This document shows positions 24,327 through 36,338 of a DNA stretch of 64,000 nt, in pieces. The notes beneath the pieces are model-generated. The model saw only the letters and a list, made by a program, of their open reading frames with translations. It had not been told where the DNA came from and ran no database searches. The stretch's first letter is position 1. Every line of letters begins with the position of its first letter. The stretch is from Gossypium raimondii (taxonomy: Eukaryota > Streptophyta > Magnoliopsida > Malvales > Malvaceae). Both the position numbers and the translations under genes were made by a program. The stretch spans positions 52,176,390-52,240,389 of the forward strand of contig NC_068576.1 of NCBI RefSeq assembly GCF_025698545.1, in the 5' to 3' direction.

Positions 24327-27220
24327 ATGAGTGAACGAATTAGTGCTGTTATTTACCATGATGGTGAGGTTCGTGACACTGAGAACGGCGTTGTTTTTTT
24401 ATCGTAGAACACAACGCAACTGGTTTTTACCCAAAAAATAGATTTGACAGAACTTTGTAAAAGAATTAGGCGTAAAATCTTTATAACAACGCCAATGAGA
24501 GTTTCGTCTATTAAGTATCAATTTTGTACTTCGTTTGATCCCGTGACATATGACTCATTTGATATAAAAGGTGGTCGTAGCTTGGAGGCGATGGTGCAGA
24601 CTCATCTCACTAGTGGATCACCCTATCTTGAGTTATATGCACAATTTTCATCGCCAAATAAAACATTTGCGACTTCAACATCTACTGTTGTTCGAGAGGA
24701 ATACACGACCCTTACCCAACACTCCGTTAGTGAGAGGCAGAACACGGAAGAGCCTATGTTTGGTTGTAGTATGGAATACACAACCCCTGTACGACACTTG
24801 GTTAGTGGATGGGACATGCACCTCAGTGGGTTGATGTTCGATCCTAGACATACATACTGGGAATGACATCAACTTCTAATGGTTGACAATCCATATCTAA
24901 TTGGGGATGTTATGAAATGTCCATAAGAAGGGTTGATGTACTCCCTACGACGTCCACCAGTGAGCAGACCTCGTACGTTACAGATGATGGTGGGTTGGAT
25001 GATGAGTCCGATGTGGATTCACCTCGAGAGCCCGGTCCCAATGGTTCAAAAGTTACATTATTTTCTAAACCGGAGCCTGTTCCAATCGAACCTGAAGATG
25101 TTGAAAGGGGTTCAGATGAAGAAGAAGAAGTTTCGTGATCCAAGGCATACTCACCTCCAACCCATATACATAATGTCAATCTTTCGGCAGATGATGAGTT
25201 GGAGTTTCCAGATCTAGCACACAGAAGGCGTGACTGTACAAGTTCGTCATTGGATTCGGGTGAATAAGAAGTTGGTAATGTGTTTTCAAGTAATGATAGT
25301 TTTCTTGGTGCATTGAAACAATATAGCATAATGAATAGGGTTAACTACAATGTGGTTAAATCCATATCTAATAAGTTCGAGGCCAAGTTTGCAGTGTAAG
25401 ACGGTACATGTTCATGGAAAATCATAACTTCGATTAGGAAAAAAATAGGCTTGTGGAAGATAACAAAGTATAAATGTCCACATACATGTGTTGCCGGTAC
25501 AGTATCACTAGGTGTTTAAGGTTTTGAATGATATTGTTATTACGTAATGTTGCATTATTTAACGTATTTTGTTGACAGGTGTTTCACAAGATCACCCCAA
25601 GATGAATTCAATTAAGTTAGCTAGCTTAATACTACCGACGGTGAAGGCAGATCCCAAGACTTAAGTGTTAGTCTTAATTGCCAATACTCATAACCAATTG
25701 AGGTACACGCCCTCTTACTGCAAGGCTTTGATAGCTAAGCAGAAGGCGTTGGAAAAGATGCATTATAGGTGGGGCGCTTCATATAATGAGGTGTGGTAGT
25801 AGTGTCAAGTGCTGGAGAGGTACGACCCAAGTTGCATAACAGACCTTGAAATGACACCTGCGTACTACAACGGCCGATTGCTCCGTGGATGCCAAGTGTT
25901 TGAGCATCTATTCTGGAGCTTGAAGCAATGTCGGGACGCATTTATGTACTACAAGTCATTGGTACAAACTGACGGTACATTTATGTATGGTGGATATGAC
26001 CATCGGCTATTGTTAGCTGTGGCACAGGATGGCGGTGAGAGAATCCTTCTAATTGCGTTTGCAATAACACTAGGGGAGTTAGATGATGACTGTAATTTCT
26101 TTCTTTCTAGGTTAAGGGGGCATGTTTGCCCCCAACCTGATAGCTGCGTTATATCAGATCAAGGCACTAGAATACTAGCCGCAATTGAACTACAGGGAAG
26201 CCTATGGGATTGCAGACACTATCGGTATTGTCTAAGGCACGTTGCGTCCAACTATTATGGGCAATATTGGTCTACCACTGAATGACGAAAAGTGACCAAC
26301 ATGGGTATTTAATCTCTATTAATATAATTTCGTTTGTAATATTCAATTTATTCTGAATGGAATAGTGGTATGTAATTTTCGCTATCAACTTATATTGGGA
26401 GGGTACGACATCAATAAGACCGTTTTCATGAGATGTTGGCGATTTTACGTTCTATTAACGAAAAAGGCGCAGCCTACCTCTGTAACGTACCTTTTGAATA
26501 GTGGACACAAACATACGACGGCGGCCTACAATATAGTCATATGACCTCAAACTTGGCTCAATGCATAAATTCTATTCTAAAAGAAATGCGTCATTTGTCG
26601 ATAACCCAAGTTGTGCGAGAGACATATTTTCGTTTAGCGGTACTATTGCCAAAACGAACAGCAAATTATAAATGTCAAATGCAGGGATTTCATGTATTTT
26701 GCTGGAATGTATTGTTAGAAATTAACAGTGCGAAGACGCAGGCCAACACCATGCACACAATGTGTCACGATCGCGAGAACCTATAGTTTCGTGTGAGGAA
26801 TTTTGACAGACCGAATTAAGGTATTACAGGCGGGCAACATCGTGAACACCTGAGAAATAGGACTTGCGATTATGGGACATTTAACGCACTTCATTATTCA
26901 TGCACTCATGCAGTTGTAGCTTGTTAGAATCTCTTTTTGGATCCCATTAGATATGTCGATGAAGTGTACAAAATAGAATACATGTACAATGTATAGATAC
27001 ACATATTCCCACCGGTCCTAGATGAACGTAAGTGGTCGTTTGTATCGCTTGCTCTGTTTAAGTTGTTAGCGGATAGAGAATTACGTCACAAACTAAAAGG
27101 TCGACCTTGCTTGAATAAAATACGTAACAATATGGATATTCGGGAAAGAACGAACCAACAGAAGTTGTGCGGATAGTGTAGGAACCCAGTTCATACAATT
27201 CGATTGTGTCCAAATCAAAA
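24327..27220 (+). pseudogene. MULE (MuDR-type) transposase, decayed
   Basis: It starts MSERISAVIYHDGEVRDTENG at 24327 and meets a TAG near 24404. It resumes as 24444-24866 with the N-terminal PB1-like module (IRRKIFITTPMRVSSIKYQF). 24917-25330 is an acidic linker with frame breaks. 25809-26285 is the MULE catalytic domain: LVQTDGTFMYGGYDHRLLLA, AVAQDGGERILLIAFAITLGE and CVISDQGTRILAAIE. It includes the first two acidic residues of the DDE triad. 26541-26786 carries NLAQCINSILKEMRHLSITQ. A SWIM zinc finger follows at about 26860-26925 (CDYG..HYSCTHAVVAC, with the second Cys changed to Tyr). Then comes a CCHC knuckle at about 27166-27210 with an internal TAG. Multiple stops make this a pseudogene. 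Confidence 0.88.
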
Positions 27221-30200
27221 TAGTTGATGGTTGGTATAATAAAAAAAATGTTGCATTATTTCTATTTTATTAAAAATATAAAAATTATTGTTTTATTCAA
27301 AAGAACTTCTAATTTATTAAAAACATAAAAATAAATTACTATTAAAAACAATTTTTATTTTATTAAATGAAACAATATAAAAAAACAATTTGTACAAGTA
27401 TATTAAAAATATAAAAAGTAAATTACTATTAAAATATTAAAAACAACTTTTATTTTTTTAAATGAAACAATATAAAAACAGTTTGTACAAATATATTAAA
27501 AAAATTCAGGTTGGTGTCGGCCGGAATCAGTGCCACATGGCGGCCGTCGATGGTTACGCGTTGGATTCCTCATTGGTTCAGCTTTCGGCTAGGGTTTTGG
27601 TTGTGGTTATTGGGAGGATGACCCACCTTGATATAATGCCGAGGTGTTTACATCACCCACAGTAGAGGCGTTTGAATCCTATTGGGTGATGGGGATTGGT
27701 AATGAAAAGAGCTCCCTGATGGTGCCTCGTACGATCTTTCCTATGATGGCGGCCTATATATCGTCGATTGAGTCAGAGTCATCGGGAAAGTGTATGCACT
27801 GGACCATGCATTCCAACCTGGCATAAGATTAGGAAAAGGAAACATATAAGGATTCGGATAATGTAAGGGCTAGGATACGCACGTAGCATAATCTGAAGAG
27901 GTTGTGATGTGGATGCCGTCAGTTGAGTTTTCGATTTTAGTGATTGTATGGGCGCTATTGATGGACCTGGGTCGTCATCCCTTCTCCTTTGATTTAAAGG
28001 GCCCCGTTATTCCCTGTAGACACAAAATTGCCGACGCTTCTGCTCTTCTGAGAGTAAATATGGCTTGCCATGTATCCTAACTCTGGAACGATGATCGGTG
28101 CCCGAGTAGGTGTATGGTTAGATTGATTTTCCCACATTTCGATATATTCTGACCAGAATACCGGCCAGTTAGTATTCGATTACCGTAAGTCAATTTTGGG
28201 CTCATCATTGAGCACCTCAGGTGTCACGGGAATCGGTTGTCGAAATCCAAATTGTCGCAACACTCTATCTGTTTGGTGCATGTCCACGGTAGCATAGTTG
28301 ACGAATGGGACCTTCGCATGCCAAATGTTCGGATTTTGAAAGATTCATCCGGAATTACTACCAAAATTTCTGGATCCTTGTATGGTGTCCATTGAAACTA
28401 TATTAACATGATAAAAATATTAGTTATATACACAATACTAAATACTAAATATGAAACGACTATTTTATTTATATATATTATTTAATACTTGTGCTTCTGA
28501 CGGTTGGTCTAATAGAAGCCGTATATCTTCAAGAGCGGTAGGTATTCCAACATAACTCGTCGAATGGTTCCACCTAATTAAATAATTTTTTAGCATGCAA
28601 TTATATTTTAAATCTATGTAATAATTATAAAATCTAATATAAATTTTACCTCGTTATGAGTGGGAATATATATGGGTAGTCTACTCGAGGATGTAAAAAT
28701 GGAAAGCGAAATCGAGCCCATGATTGTAGTAGTGATAGGCAACCTCCGATTTTGGCTTTAATTGGTGGCGTTGCCCCGCACATCTCCCGGTACAATTGTA
28801 ATACCCCGAAAATTTTTACAGTAAGATATTATCTTTGATATCGTAAGGAAATAAAGTGACAAAAAGGAGAATTTTGAGTTATGACAACATTGGGAAGTAT
28901 ATGATGACATATTAATTAAAGAAAGGATTAAATTGCAAAAGTGAGAAAAGTTTTGTTACCCAAGAGTAAATACTTAATATTTGAGGGGTTAAAGTGTAAA
29001 TATGAAAAATTTGAATGACCAATAATGTAAATATTTTAAGGGTGGGGTAATCTAGAAACTAAGGAAAATGGATGAATTGAGACCAAATTGAATAGATGAA
29101 GAATTATGATGGACTAAATCGTAATTTTACAAAATTAAGTGACGACTTAAGAATGAAATTTTAAAAGATCTAAAGGAAAAATGGTCAATTAGAAGAAAGA
29201 GAGATCTAGAAAATAATGATGATGTTGGAGATATTTTAGATTAAATAAATAAATAAATATTAGTTTATTAATATTTTAATTTAATTTTTAAATGATATTT
29301 TATCATTTTATTATTATTTTATTTAGTATATATATATGGAAGAAAAGATTAAGAATCATCATCTTCTCCCATGCATTCCAACGTATGAAGAGAAAAGAAA
29401 GAAAGAAACTTTCTTTTCTTTACAATTTGGTCATCTCACTAAAAATTTACCATTTTCACTTAAAAATCAAAGAAATTTCCATAACCACCAAGAGAGAAAA
29501 TTGATTAGGAGACCATAGAGAGCTAGAATATCAAGTTAGATTCAAGAAATAGAGGCTGGAGGAGAGAAAAAATCAGGTTAAATATTGAAATCAATAGAGC
29601 AAGTTAAGAACATCAAGATTTTAATATATGTTTGAGTTTGATATTATTGAAAAAGTATGAAATTGATGTTAATGTAGGGTTTTATTATATAAGGTTTTAT
29701 ATTCTTGATATGTTAGTGAAGGGAAACAAGAGGAATTGATAGAAAATATTATAGAAAAAGGAAAGGAGGGTGTTATAAATTTGATTATCAACATCTTGCA
29801 CTAAAACAGTTTTGGACAGCAGCGGTAGGTTAACTTTGAAAAATCACAATAAATCATGGAAATTGAATTAGAGGGTGAACAAAATATTTAATTAAAGCTT
29901 ATTTAGTCTAGTTTCTCATAGAAGAAACGGTGTAAGCAATGGTGTTGTAAATCATGAGTTATAATAAATTTTGTGAGATAAGGTCAGAATGATTACGAGT
30001 TCCCCTATTCTGACTTTGGAAAATCATCAAAAATTTGATAAAAATGATTAGGGGCTTAAATTTATATGTTTAAAATCCTGAATAAGTCTATTATAGAAAC
30101 AAACATGAGCATTATTCGTGTCGAAACCATCTTTTATTTGAAAAACAAAAAGTTTAGTTGTCGACTTAAAAACGAAAATTGGGAGTCGCCACCGATCTTT

Positions 30201-31719
30201 TATTGAGGTGTGATCGGATCACCTTGAGAATAATTTTAGATCTGTGAATTTTGATAAAACAGGCTCGCGAGTCGGTTACGCACGAGGATGGGTTAGCACC
30301 CTCGTGTCGCCCAAAATTGGTACTAAATCGATTGTTTAATGTCTTAATGTCGAAATTTTGAAAAGATGTTAAAATAAGATCCTTTTAAAGAGAAAATTTG
30401 AATAAAAATGAATTGGATGATAAGGTGCACCCATTTTGCAGAAATAAATTGCCACACTCAGTGAGTTAGGGTGCGACAATTCAATCTTCGAAATTAGATT
30501 TGTTCATTTTTTAAGAAAAACATGTGTTTTAAGAAGGATATTTGATTATTTGAGTCAGTCGAGAAATCTGAATTCAGTAAGTTAGGGTTCAATTTCTCAA
30601 AGTTCTCGAACATGAAATATTGCCTTTATTTCGAAATCGAGATAACAAAATATTGTATCCAGTAAGTTAGGATCAAACATTTTGAAACCTTAAGAGCTTT
30701 ATTTTAATTGAAACCTTAAGAGCTTTATTTTAACTCTTGTGTGGCTTTAGTAAAATGGGCGCTTGATCATATAAATTCATTGAGAAGAGTCGAAGCCCAG
30801 TAAGTTAGGGCTCAATTCTCTCGAGAACCTATGAACGTCAAGCCCTTTTTAAATTTTGTGGAATAAAACGATCACGAGGCTTTAACGAAACTCAACTCTC
30901 ACAAACGAAACATGATTGAATAATGATTTAAACTTAATTAGAAGTAATTAAACTAATAATAGGCAAATACAAACATCGATTTAAATCATATTATGCAAAC
31001 ATCCATATAAAAAGCAACCCATAAATTCATAATCAATTAAAAACAAAAGGACAATAATAACAATGAACAATGCAAATATTTGATATCATTTGATAAAGGA
31101 GAAAATAATAATAACAATTTTATGAAGGATTTTTTTAAAATGCAAGGAAATAAATAAATAAATAAATAAAGTAAGATAAAATTAAATAACTTGAAATTAA
31201 TATCTACATTCTAGTTTATCTAAATAAAACTTAGTAGAAATAATAGTAAATACCTAGTAATAATATATAAAAGTAAAAAATAGAATGAAATAACAAATTT
31301 TAGAGGAATAAGGTTTTCTTTTATGCATAAAAATAGAATAAAATAAAAATCATTTGAAGATAGTAATACATCATTATATGTATGCATATGCTAAAAGAAA
31401 AGAAATCATGTTATATGCATTTATATAAAAACATAAAGTATAAAAATAAAAAATAAATACAAAAATAAAAGTAATAATAATTTCCAAAAAAAAAAAGAAA
31501 AATATAAGAAGGATTAAATCACAAACAGAATCGAATTAACAGGGCATAAATAAAATTAAGCTAAAGCGGGGGACCATGCTGCAACACGCGTATTACATGG
31601 GGGCCCAATTGGGAAATATCCAGCTCCCCAAAATGCGGCGTTGCAGGCTGGGTCGGAATGAAGCAAAAACAAAAATGCAGAACAAAATTAAAAAAAATAT
31701 AAAAGGGGTCGATTTAAAC

Positions 31720-32341
31720 TAGACCTGTCCATGGACCAGGCGGCCCGGCCCGGCCCGACGGCCCACCCGAAATTTGGGAGGGTTTGGGTAAAAATATAGG
31801 CCCAAAATATGGGCTTGGGCAAAATTTTAGGCCCGTTTAAAAAATGGGCCGAGCCTCGGGCAAGATTTTTTTGGCCCGGGCCTGGCCCGGCCCGGCACGA
31901 AAAATATTAAATATATTTTTTTTTATTTTTAAAATATAATAGTTTTTTATTTTAAGTTTATTTACTTTCATTTCCTTGACTAGTGTTACACAATAATAAT
32001 AATAAAACATCAAGTTTGTTTTACTAATCAAATGTTAGATTTTGTTACAACAATTAATACAATTAATAATTTGATAAATTTACTAATCAAATGTTAGATT
32101 TTATTACAACAATTAATACAATTAACAATTAATAATTTGATAATTTTACTAACAATTAGTTTTAATTTTATTAAAAAAATAATTTTAATTTTAATTTAAA
32201 ACGGTCCGGGCTCGGGCCTCATATTTTTTCTTCGGGCCGGGCCTGGGCAAAATCTCAGGCCCATATTTCAGGCCGGGCCTAGTAAACGGGCTGAAATTTT
32301 TTGTGGGTCTGACCGAGTTCGGCCCGCCCATGGACAGTCTA
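31720..32341. mobile_element. hAT-like non-autonomous element, copy 1
   Basis: 622 bp with ends TAGACCTGTCCATGG and, in reverse, TAGACTGTCCATGG. The flanks are an exact 8-bp duplication ATTTAAAC (31712-31719 and 32342-32349), the hAT hallmark. The subterminal regions are GC-rich with repeated GGCCCGG words and the centre is AT-rich. No transposase is encoded. The same family occurs at 36339-36992. Confidence 0.9.
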
Positions 32342-32510
32342 ATTTAAACGCTACCAGTAAAAAAAGGGACCATTATAAATCGCCCAATGGAGGCCAAAAT
32401 GCGTGGATCCTTCCCCGGGTCGGGTCACCACGCGGGTTGTTGGGGTTAATCGGCCAACACGACACTGTTTAAGGGCTACTGAAACAGACCCTAAACGGTG
32501 TCGTCTTATT

Positions 32511-32520
32511 CACTATAAAA
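32511..32520 (+). promoter_or_regulatory. TATA-like motif within the Ogre-like solo LTR
   Basis: ATTCACTATAAAAGGCCTCC at 32509-32528 is a near-consensus plant TATA box. It lies on the strand opposite to element sense (as judged from the gag direction of the 7355-18032 relative). It is followed by ACCCTAAAAAC and a GC-rich leader-like stretch. Confidence 0.35.
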
Positions 32521-34089
32521 GGCCTCCCTATAACCCTAAAAACAATATGTTGAAGACAGACCTCAGCCTCCCCTCCTGCGCCGTTTCGACTCGACGTCTT
32601 AAAGCTTTCAAACCTCGCCTCAGCTCCGATGACTGAGGAGAGGGCAATAGTTTGGCTACCAGGTACGTTTCTCCCATTCCTTTTATTATTCCTCTTAACA
32701 AGCAACTGATAAACACGAAAATCGAAAAAAAGAAAGAAAAGAAAACCAAAACTAATAACCAGCAAGATTAGAAAGGAAAACAACTCAGAAATCACCTTTC
32801 AAACTTTTTTCTTTTTGATTTCTCTGAATACTTTTGTATACAGTATGTGTGTTTTTTTTGTCTTGTAACCCCCTAAGAGCTTTTTTTGCCCTCGTTTTAT
32901 AGGTCGAGAAAAATAAAAGTAAAAAAAATACAATCTTTTTCTGCGTTCTCTTTGCTGTGTTTTTCGTTTGCGCTTGCTGCAGTACGACGTGTAGGGCTGG
33001 GGACGTGGCATGTACGGAGGCGAAGGCGCATGTGTGAGGGCAGAGGCTTGGCACGTGCGGAGGAGTTTGGGCTGCTGCGGCGTTGGAGTTTGCTCGCTAC
33101 TAGGGTTTCTGCAATTAGGTTGGGATTTGGGCTGAGTGATTTGGGCCAGGGTCTTTAATTGGGTTTAGTTCAATGGGTTCATTGGGTATTTGGATTTTGT
33201 AATCGGGTTTGGGCTTAGTTTTTTGTAATTTTGGACGTTAATTTACGGGACTTTTATATTTATTTATTGGTTTTTTCATTTGTGCTTTTGGGCTTGGGCA
33301 AATTGGGCCTATTGCAATCCGAATTTTGCACAAAAATATAATTAATTTTTAGTGAAGAGGGATCGGAATTGTCAAACAGTGAAATAGGGGAAACTTTAAA
33401 GAATAAACTGTACTTGCTGGCTAAATCAAAAATTCTAAAAATTTTATGGTAAGAAGATATGTGAGTCTAGTTTCAAAGAAAAAATACAGATCTCAATTCG
33501 GAGTTCTGTAGCTTAAGATATAATTAATTTAGTGACTATGACTCAAGTTGACAGATTGTTATGAGTAAACAAGTAAATAGTGGTATTATGTATATATTAA
33601 GGATGTGGAATGGAGTGGAGGAGGAGGAAAATATATGTGAATATTCAGCTAATATGAGTTTATTTTAAAATAGCTAATTTACATGTTTTAGGTTTAGGGA
33701 CTAAATTTATTAAAATTAAAATTTTAAGGGTAATTTTGTAAAAATGTCAAAATGACCAAATTGCATGAAATAAATTGTTTTATTATTTAAATTAATAAAT
33801 TGAATGAAATATTAATTTAGATCAAGATTGGGTGGAAATTCGAGGAAAATATAAAATTACGAAAATGTCCTTGAATTTTGATATTTCTGCAATTTAGCCC
33901 TATAAGTTCGTGTAACTTGAATTATATTCTTAAATGCTTGAAATATTTGTTATTGATGTGAATATGATTTGAATGTTAATTGTATGAAACATGATGAAAC
34001 ATTGATATATTTGATGAAAAGGGGAAGAAATCCCGTTTGAATGGAAGGAAAATTCGATGGATCTCCGAAAAGGAATTGACGGTAAAAAA

Positions 34090-34325
34090 TATCTAGCCCG
34101 GACGGGTGATCCTATCCTGATATAGCCCTCCCGAAGAATATGTGGAAAATGTCTTTAGCTCGGACGGGTAATCCGAATTAAGGTCTGAATTTAGCCTGGA
34201 ATGGTAATTCAGATCCAAGCTCATTAGTGCAATTGTTATTGCAGGGGATTTAGCCTGAACTGGTAATCCCGACAATACTCTATGAGTTTATATTACAAGG
34301 GTAATCCTAGACTGGTAATCTCGCT
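34090..34325. repeat. Irregular short repeat block in the solo LTR
   Basis: Five related words occur: tagcccggacgggtgatcc, tagctcggacgggtaatcc, tagcctggaatggtaattc, tagcctgaactggtaatcc and tagactggtaatct. The block is homologous, in reverse, to 19215-19425. Confidence 0.7.
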
Positions 34326-35689
34326 GTAAGGATGAGGTTCGCGAGAGTGTGCTCTCTGAAATGGAAATGTGTGCACATGAATATGAATTGACGGACCTGG
34401 ATTTGTACACGAAAGTGTACCCCTGAAAATCTATCGAAATTCTGAGAAATTCAACGGGATAAATATGGAAAAATAACAAGAAAATGGAAATCATGGTATT
34501 GATGAGCTCATTAATCATGGTATATATATTATTGATACATGGAAACTATTGAACTAACTTGAATGTTGAGTTTGTGCATGTTAGGGGAATAATGCATTGA
34601 ATGGCATGTATAAGTTAAATTGGCCAACGTTACCTCATTAATGTTTTGATTTTGTTTGGTTTTAAATATGAATGCTTGATGAAATGAAATGTCTTCAAAT
34701 TAATTTGTAAACTCTGGTAATACTCTATAACCCTATTTTGGCAATAGATATGGGTTAGGGGTGTTACAACAATGTTGCCAACATGGCAGACCCCTAACTA
34801 AATTCGTCAGTTGCTCTAGAATCAACGAGTTCCAGCAGCCACCTCATATGTACGAGGTTTCGTGACAAGTTTGGCATCAGATAACCTCCAATCATCTAAA
34901 GAATGTATGCACGAGCATATCGTATTCTTTCTACTGCAGTCGAATCATTCTCCGGCTCCAAAAATATGTCTCGTAACCAGCCCATCTCGATCTGACCTCC
35001 TTAAATATTATTCGGAATCGCACCCAAAAGTTTGTAACATACGGCTCCCCAATCAGCAGATTGAACGGACTCGGTGAGTGCGAACCCATCCACCACTAAT
35101 CCTAATTGTAACTGCACGTTCTCCAAAGTGATGGTACACTCTCCGCATGAAAGATGGAATCTGTGCGTCTTGGGTCTACACCTTTCTATCAATGTGCTAA
35201 TGAGTTTTGGATTCAACTTGCACCCCCGGCCTATAGTGGCCACGTGCCAAAAACCCGCTTCTCGCAAGTAATTCTCTATCAACGGTGATAGAGGATCAGA
35301 CATATTACGAATATAGCATTGTAACACCCGATATACAGACTGTTATAAAAAATTATAAAATAAAAATTAATTAAAATTACATAAATAAAAAAATATTAAA
35401 TAATATTAAGAAATTAAAATTAACCCTTACTATTTTCATTTGTTCGACGGAGATATGTTTATAATCGAGACGAATTAATTCCCCGGCTATTTCTAACACG
35501 ATCAAATATTTTTGAAATTATTAAAAAAATAATTGAGAAAAAAATTAAAAGGAGCTTTTTTTTTTGCCAAAAGTAAACAGAGCTTTGAGAAATTTAGAGA
35601 GAAAATTGAAGAAATAATGTGTATAAAATAGGAGGGGTTTTATAGGTTTTTTTTAACCGTTGGACCCCTTAGCGATCAAAAGATCAAAT

Positions 35690-35950
35690 ATCCATTGGGG
35701 AAAAAAATAGGGGCTAAAACGCGTCCCTAGGGGAGCGATTTTGTCACCTCTGCAAAGCGCGTCCAAGTGGGCGAGTTTTATGCTGACATGGCAAAATCGC
35801 TCCCCAAGGGACATGTTTTGCTAATATTTCCCCTAAAAAACTCCTACATAGACGCGTTTTGCTAAAATTGGCCCTTTCCGGTAAATAATGAAAAAATTGT
35901 GTCATTTCCGTAAATAAAGTTGAAAATGGGCCTTTAATGGTAAAATGGTC
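35690..35950 (-). repeat. Right terminal inverted repeat of the MULE
   Basis: Inverted match to 23322-23560. Shared words in reverse are TTATTTACCGGAAAGGGCC, TTTTAGCAAAACGCGTC, GCGATTTTGCCATGTCAGC and TGGACGCGCTTTGC. Confidence 0.85.
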
Positions 35951-36338
35951 AAAAAAAATACTAGAAGTATTATTTTTCATTATGTTTAAGTATACGAGTT
36001 AGCAGTAAATTAATTTTAATCAGTAATTTTTAATTAGTTGCATGACTTATTTTAAGAAAGGTTATTAAGTTCAAGATTCAATCTATATATTAAACCTTAA
36101 AAAAATAATCATAGAGACCGACTTGTGTAATGGATAGTAACCTTGAGATCAATGTGATCCAAATAAAAATTAAATTTAAGAAAAATTGTCACATTTAAAA
36201 GCTAACTTATATAGAAAAGTAAACATTTCACTATGCACCTCCTTTAGTTTCACGCTTAAAACAATATAAGGGATAATAATAATTTAAAAAAATAAAGGGA
36301 GAATATTTGATGCATTATCAGCACATAAGTTTCACAGA

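Larger units (their letters stand above)
30119..33316 (-). mobile_element. Ogre-like solo LTR, split by a hAT-like element
   Basis: It starts TGTCGAAACCATC and ends GGGCCTATTGCA, and its first 250 bases closely resemble the LTRs at 7355 and 15864 (GGAGTCGCCACCGAT, GGTTAGCACCCTCGT, CAGTAAGTTAGG). The flanks ATTCG (30114-30118) and ATCCG (33317-33321) match at 4 of 5, consistent with an aged target duplication. Without the hAT element it is about 2.57 kb. No internal region is present. Being diverged from the 7355 element, it belongs to a related subfamily. Confidence 0.83.
28797..34768 (-). mobile_element. Solo LTR (about 2.77 kb), split by an Ogre-like solo LTR
   Basis: The ends are TGTAATACCCCG and GGGGTGTTACA, with an exact 5-bp duplication ACAAT (28792-28796 and 34769-34773). 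It carries no gag, pol or primer site. Minus the nested 30119-33316 segment it measures about 2,769 bp. Read on the - strand it starts TGTAACACCCCTAACCC and ends CGGGGTATTACA, the same style as the + strand LTR at 7229-20680. A repeated 'tagcc(t/c)gga(c/a)tggtaat' block lies at 34090-34325. A solo LTR arises by recombination between the two LTRs of a full element. Confidence 0.87.
27496..35303 (-). pseudogene. Plant mobile domain (PMD) gene carried by the MULE, interrupted by a retrotransposon LTR
   Basis: The 5' part, 35303-34769, begins MSDPLSPLIENYLREAGF and contains ERCRPKTHRFHLSCGECTIT and LENVQLQLGLVVDG, the signature of the aminotransferase-like PMD fold. After the 28797-34768 insertion, which has its own 5-bp duplication, the frame continues at 28796 with YREMCGATPPIKAKIGGCLS. 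Further exons are 28796-28650, 28573-28489 and 28397-27496, with GT..AG junctions. The C-terminal tail is Ser/Gly/Pro-rich with HRRPPCGTDSGRH before the stop. In-frame stops occur in the 5' part (IPNNI-stop, AYIL-stop, DEFS-stop). PMD proteins (MAIN/MAIL1 relatives) help silence transposons in host form. This transposon-borne copy is dead. Confidence 0.85.
23322..35950 (+). mobile_element. Mutator-like element (MULE) carrying transposase and a PMD gene, with nested insertions
   Basis: The left end (23322-23560) and the reverse complement of the right end (35690-35950) align over about 240 bp. Both contain CAACTTTATTTA, TTATTTACCG, AGGGC, TTTTAGCAAAACGC, GATTTTGCCATGTCA and GGACGCGCTTTGC. The outermost bases are GATCATATTA and GACCATTTTA. 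The flanking 9 bp, AATGAAAAT (23313-23321) and AAAAAAAAT (35951-35959), match at 7 of 9 but are low-complexity. Inside are a transposase (+, 24327 to about 27220) and a convergent plant-mobile-domain gene (-, 35303 to 27496). Without the nested 28797-34768 insertion the MULE would be about 6.7 kb. Confidence 0.85.

Noticed and set aside
24571..25329. Overlapping frames on both strands in the MULE 5' half
   Set aside because: They are shadows of the transposase frame. Only the + strand frame resembles MULE proteins.
32403..33158. Overlapping + and - strand frames inside the solo LTR
   Set aside because: They lie wholly within the repeat, change frame between LTR copies, and resemble no protein.
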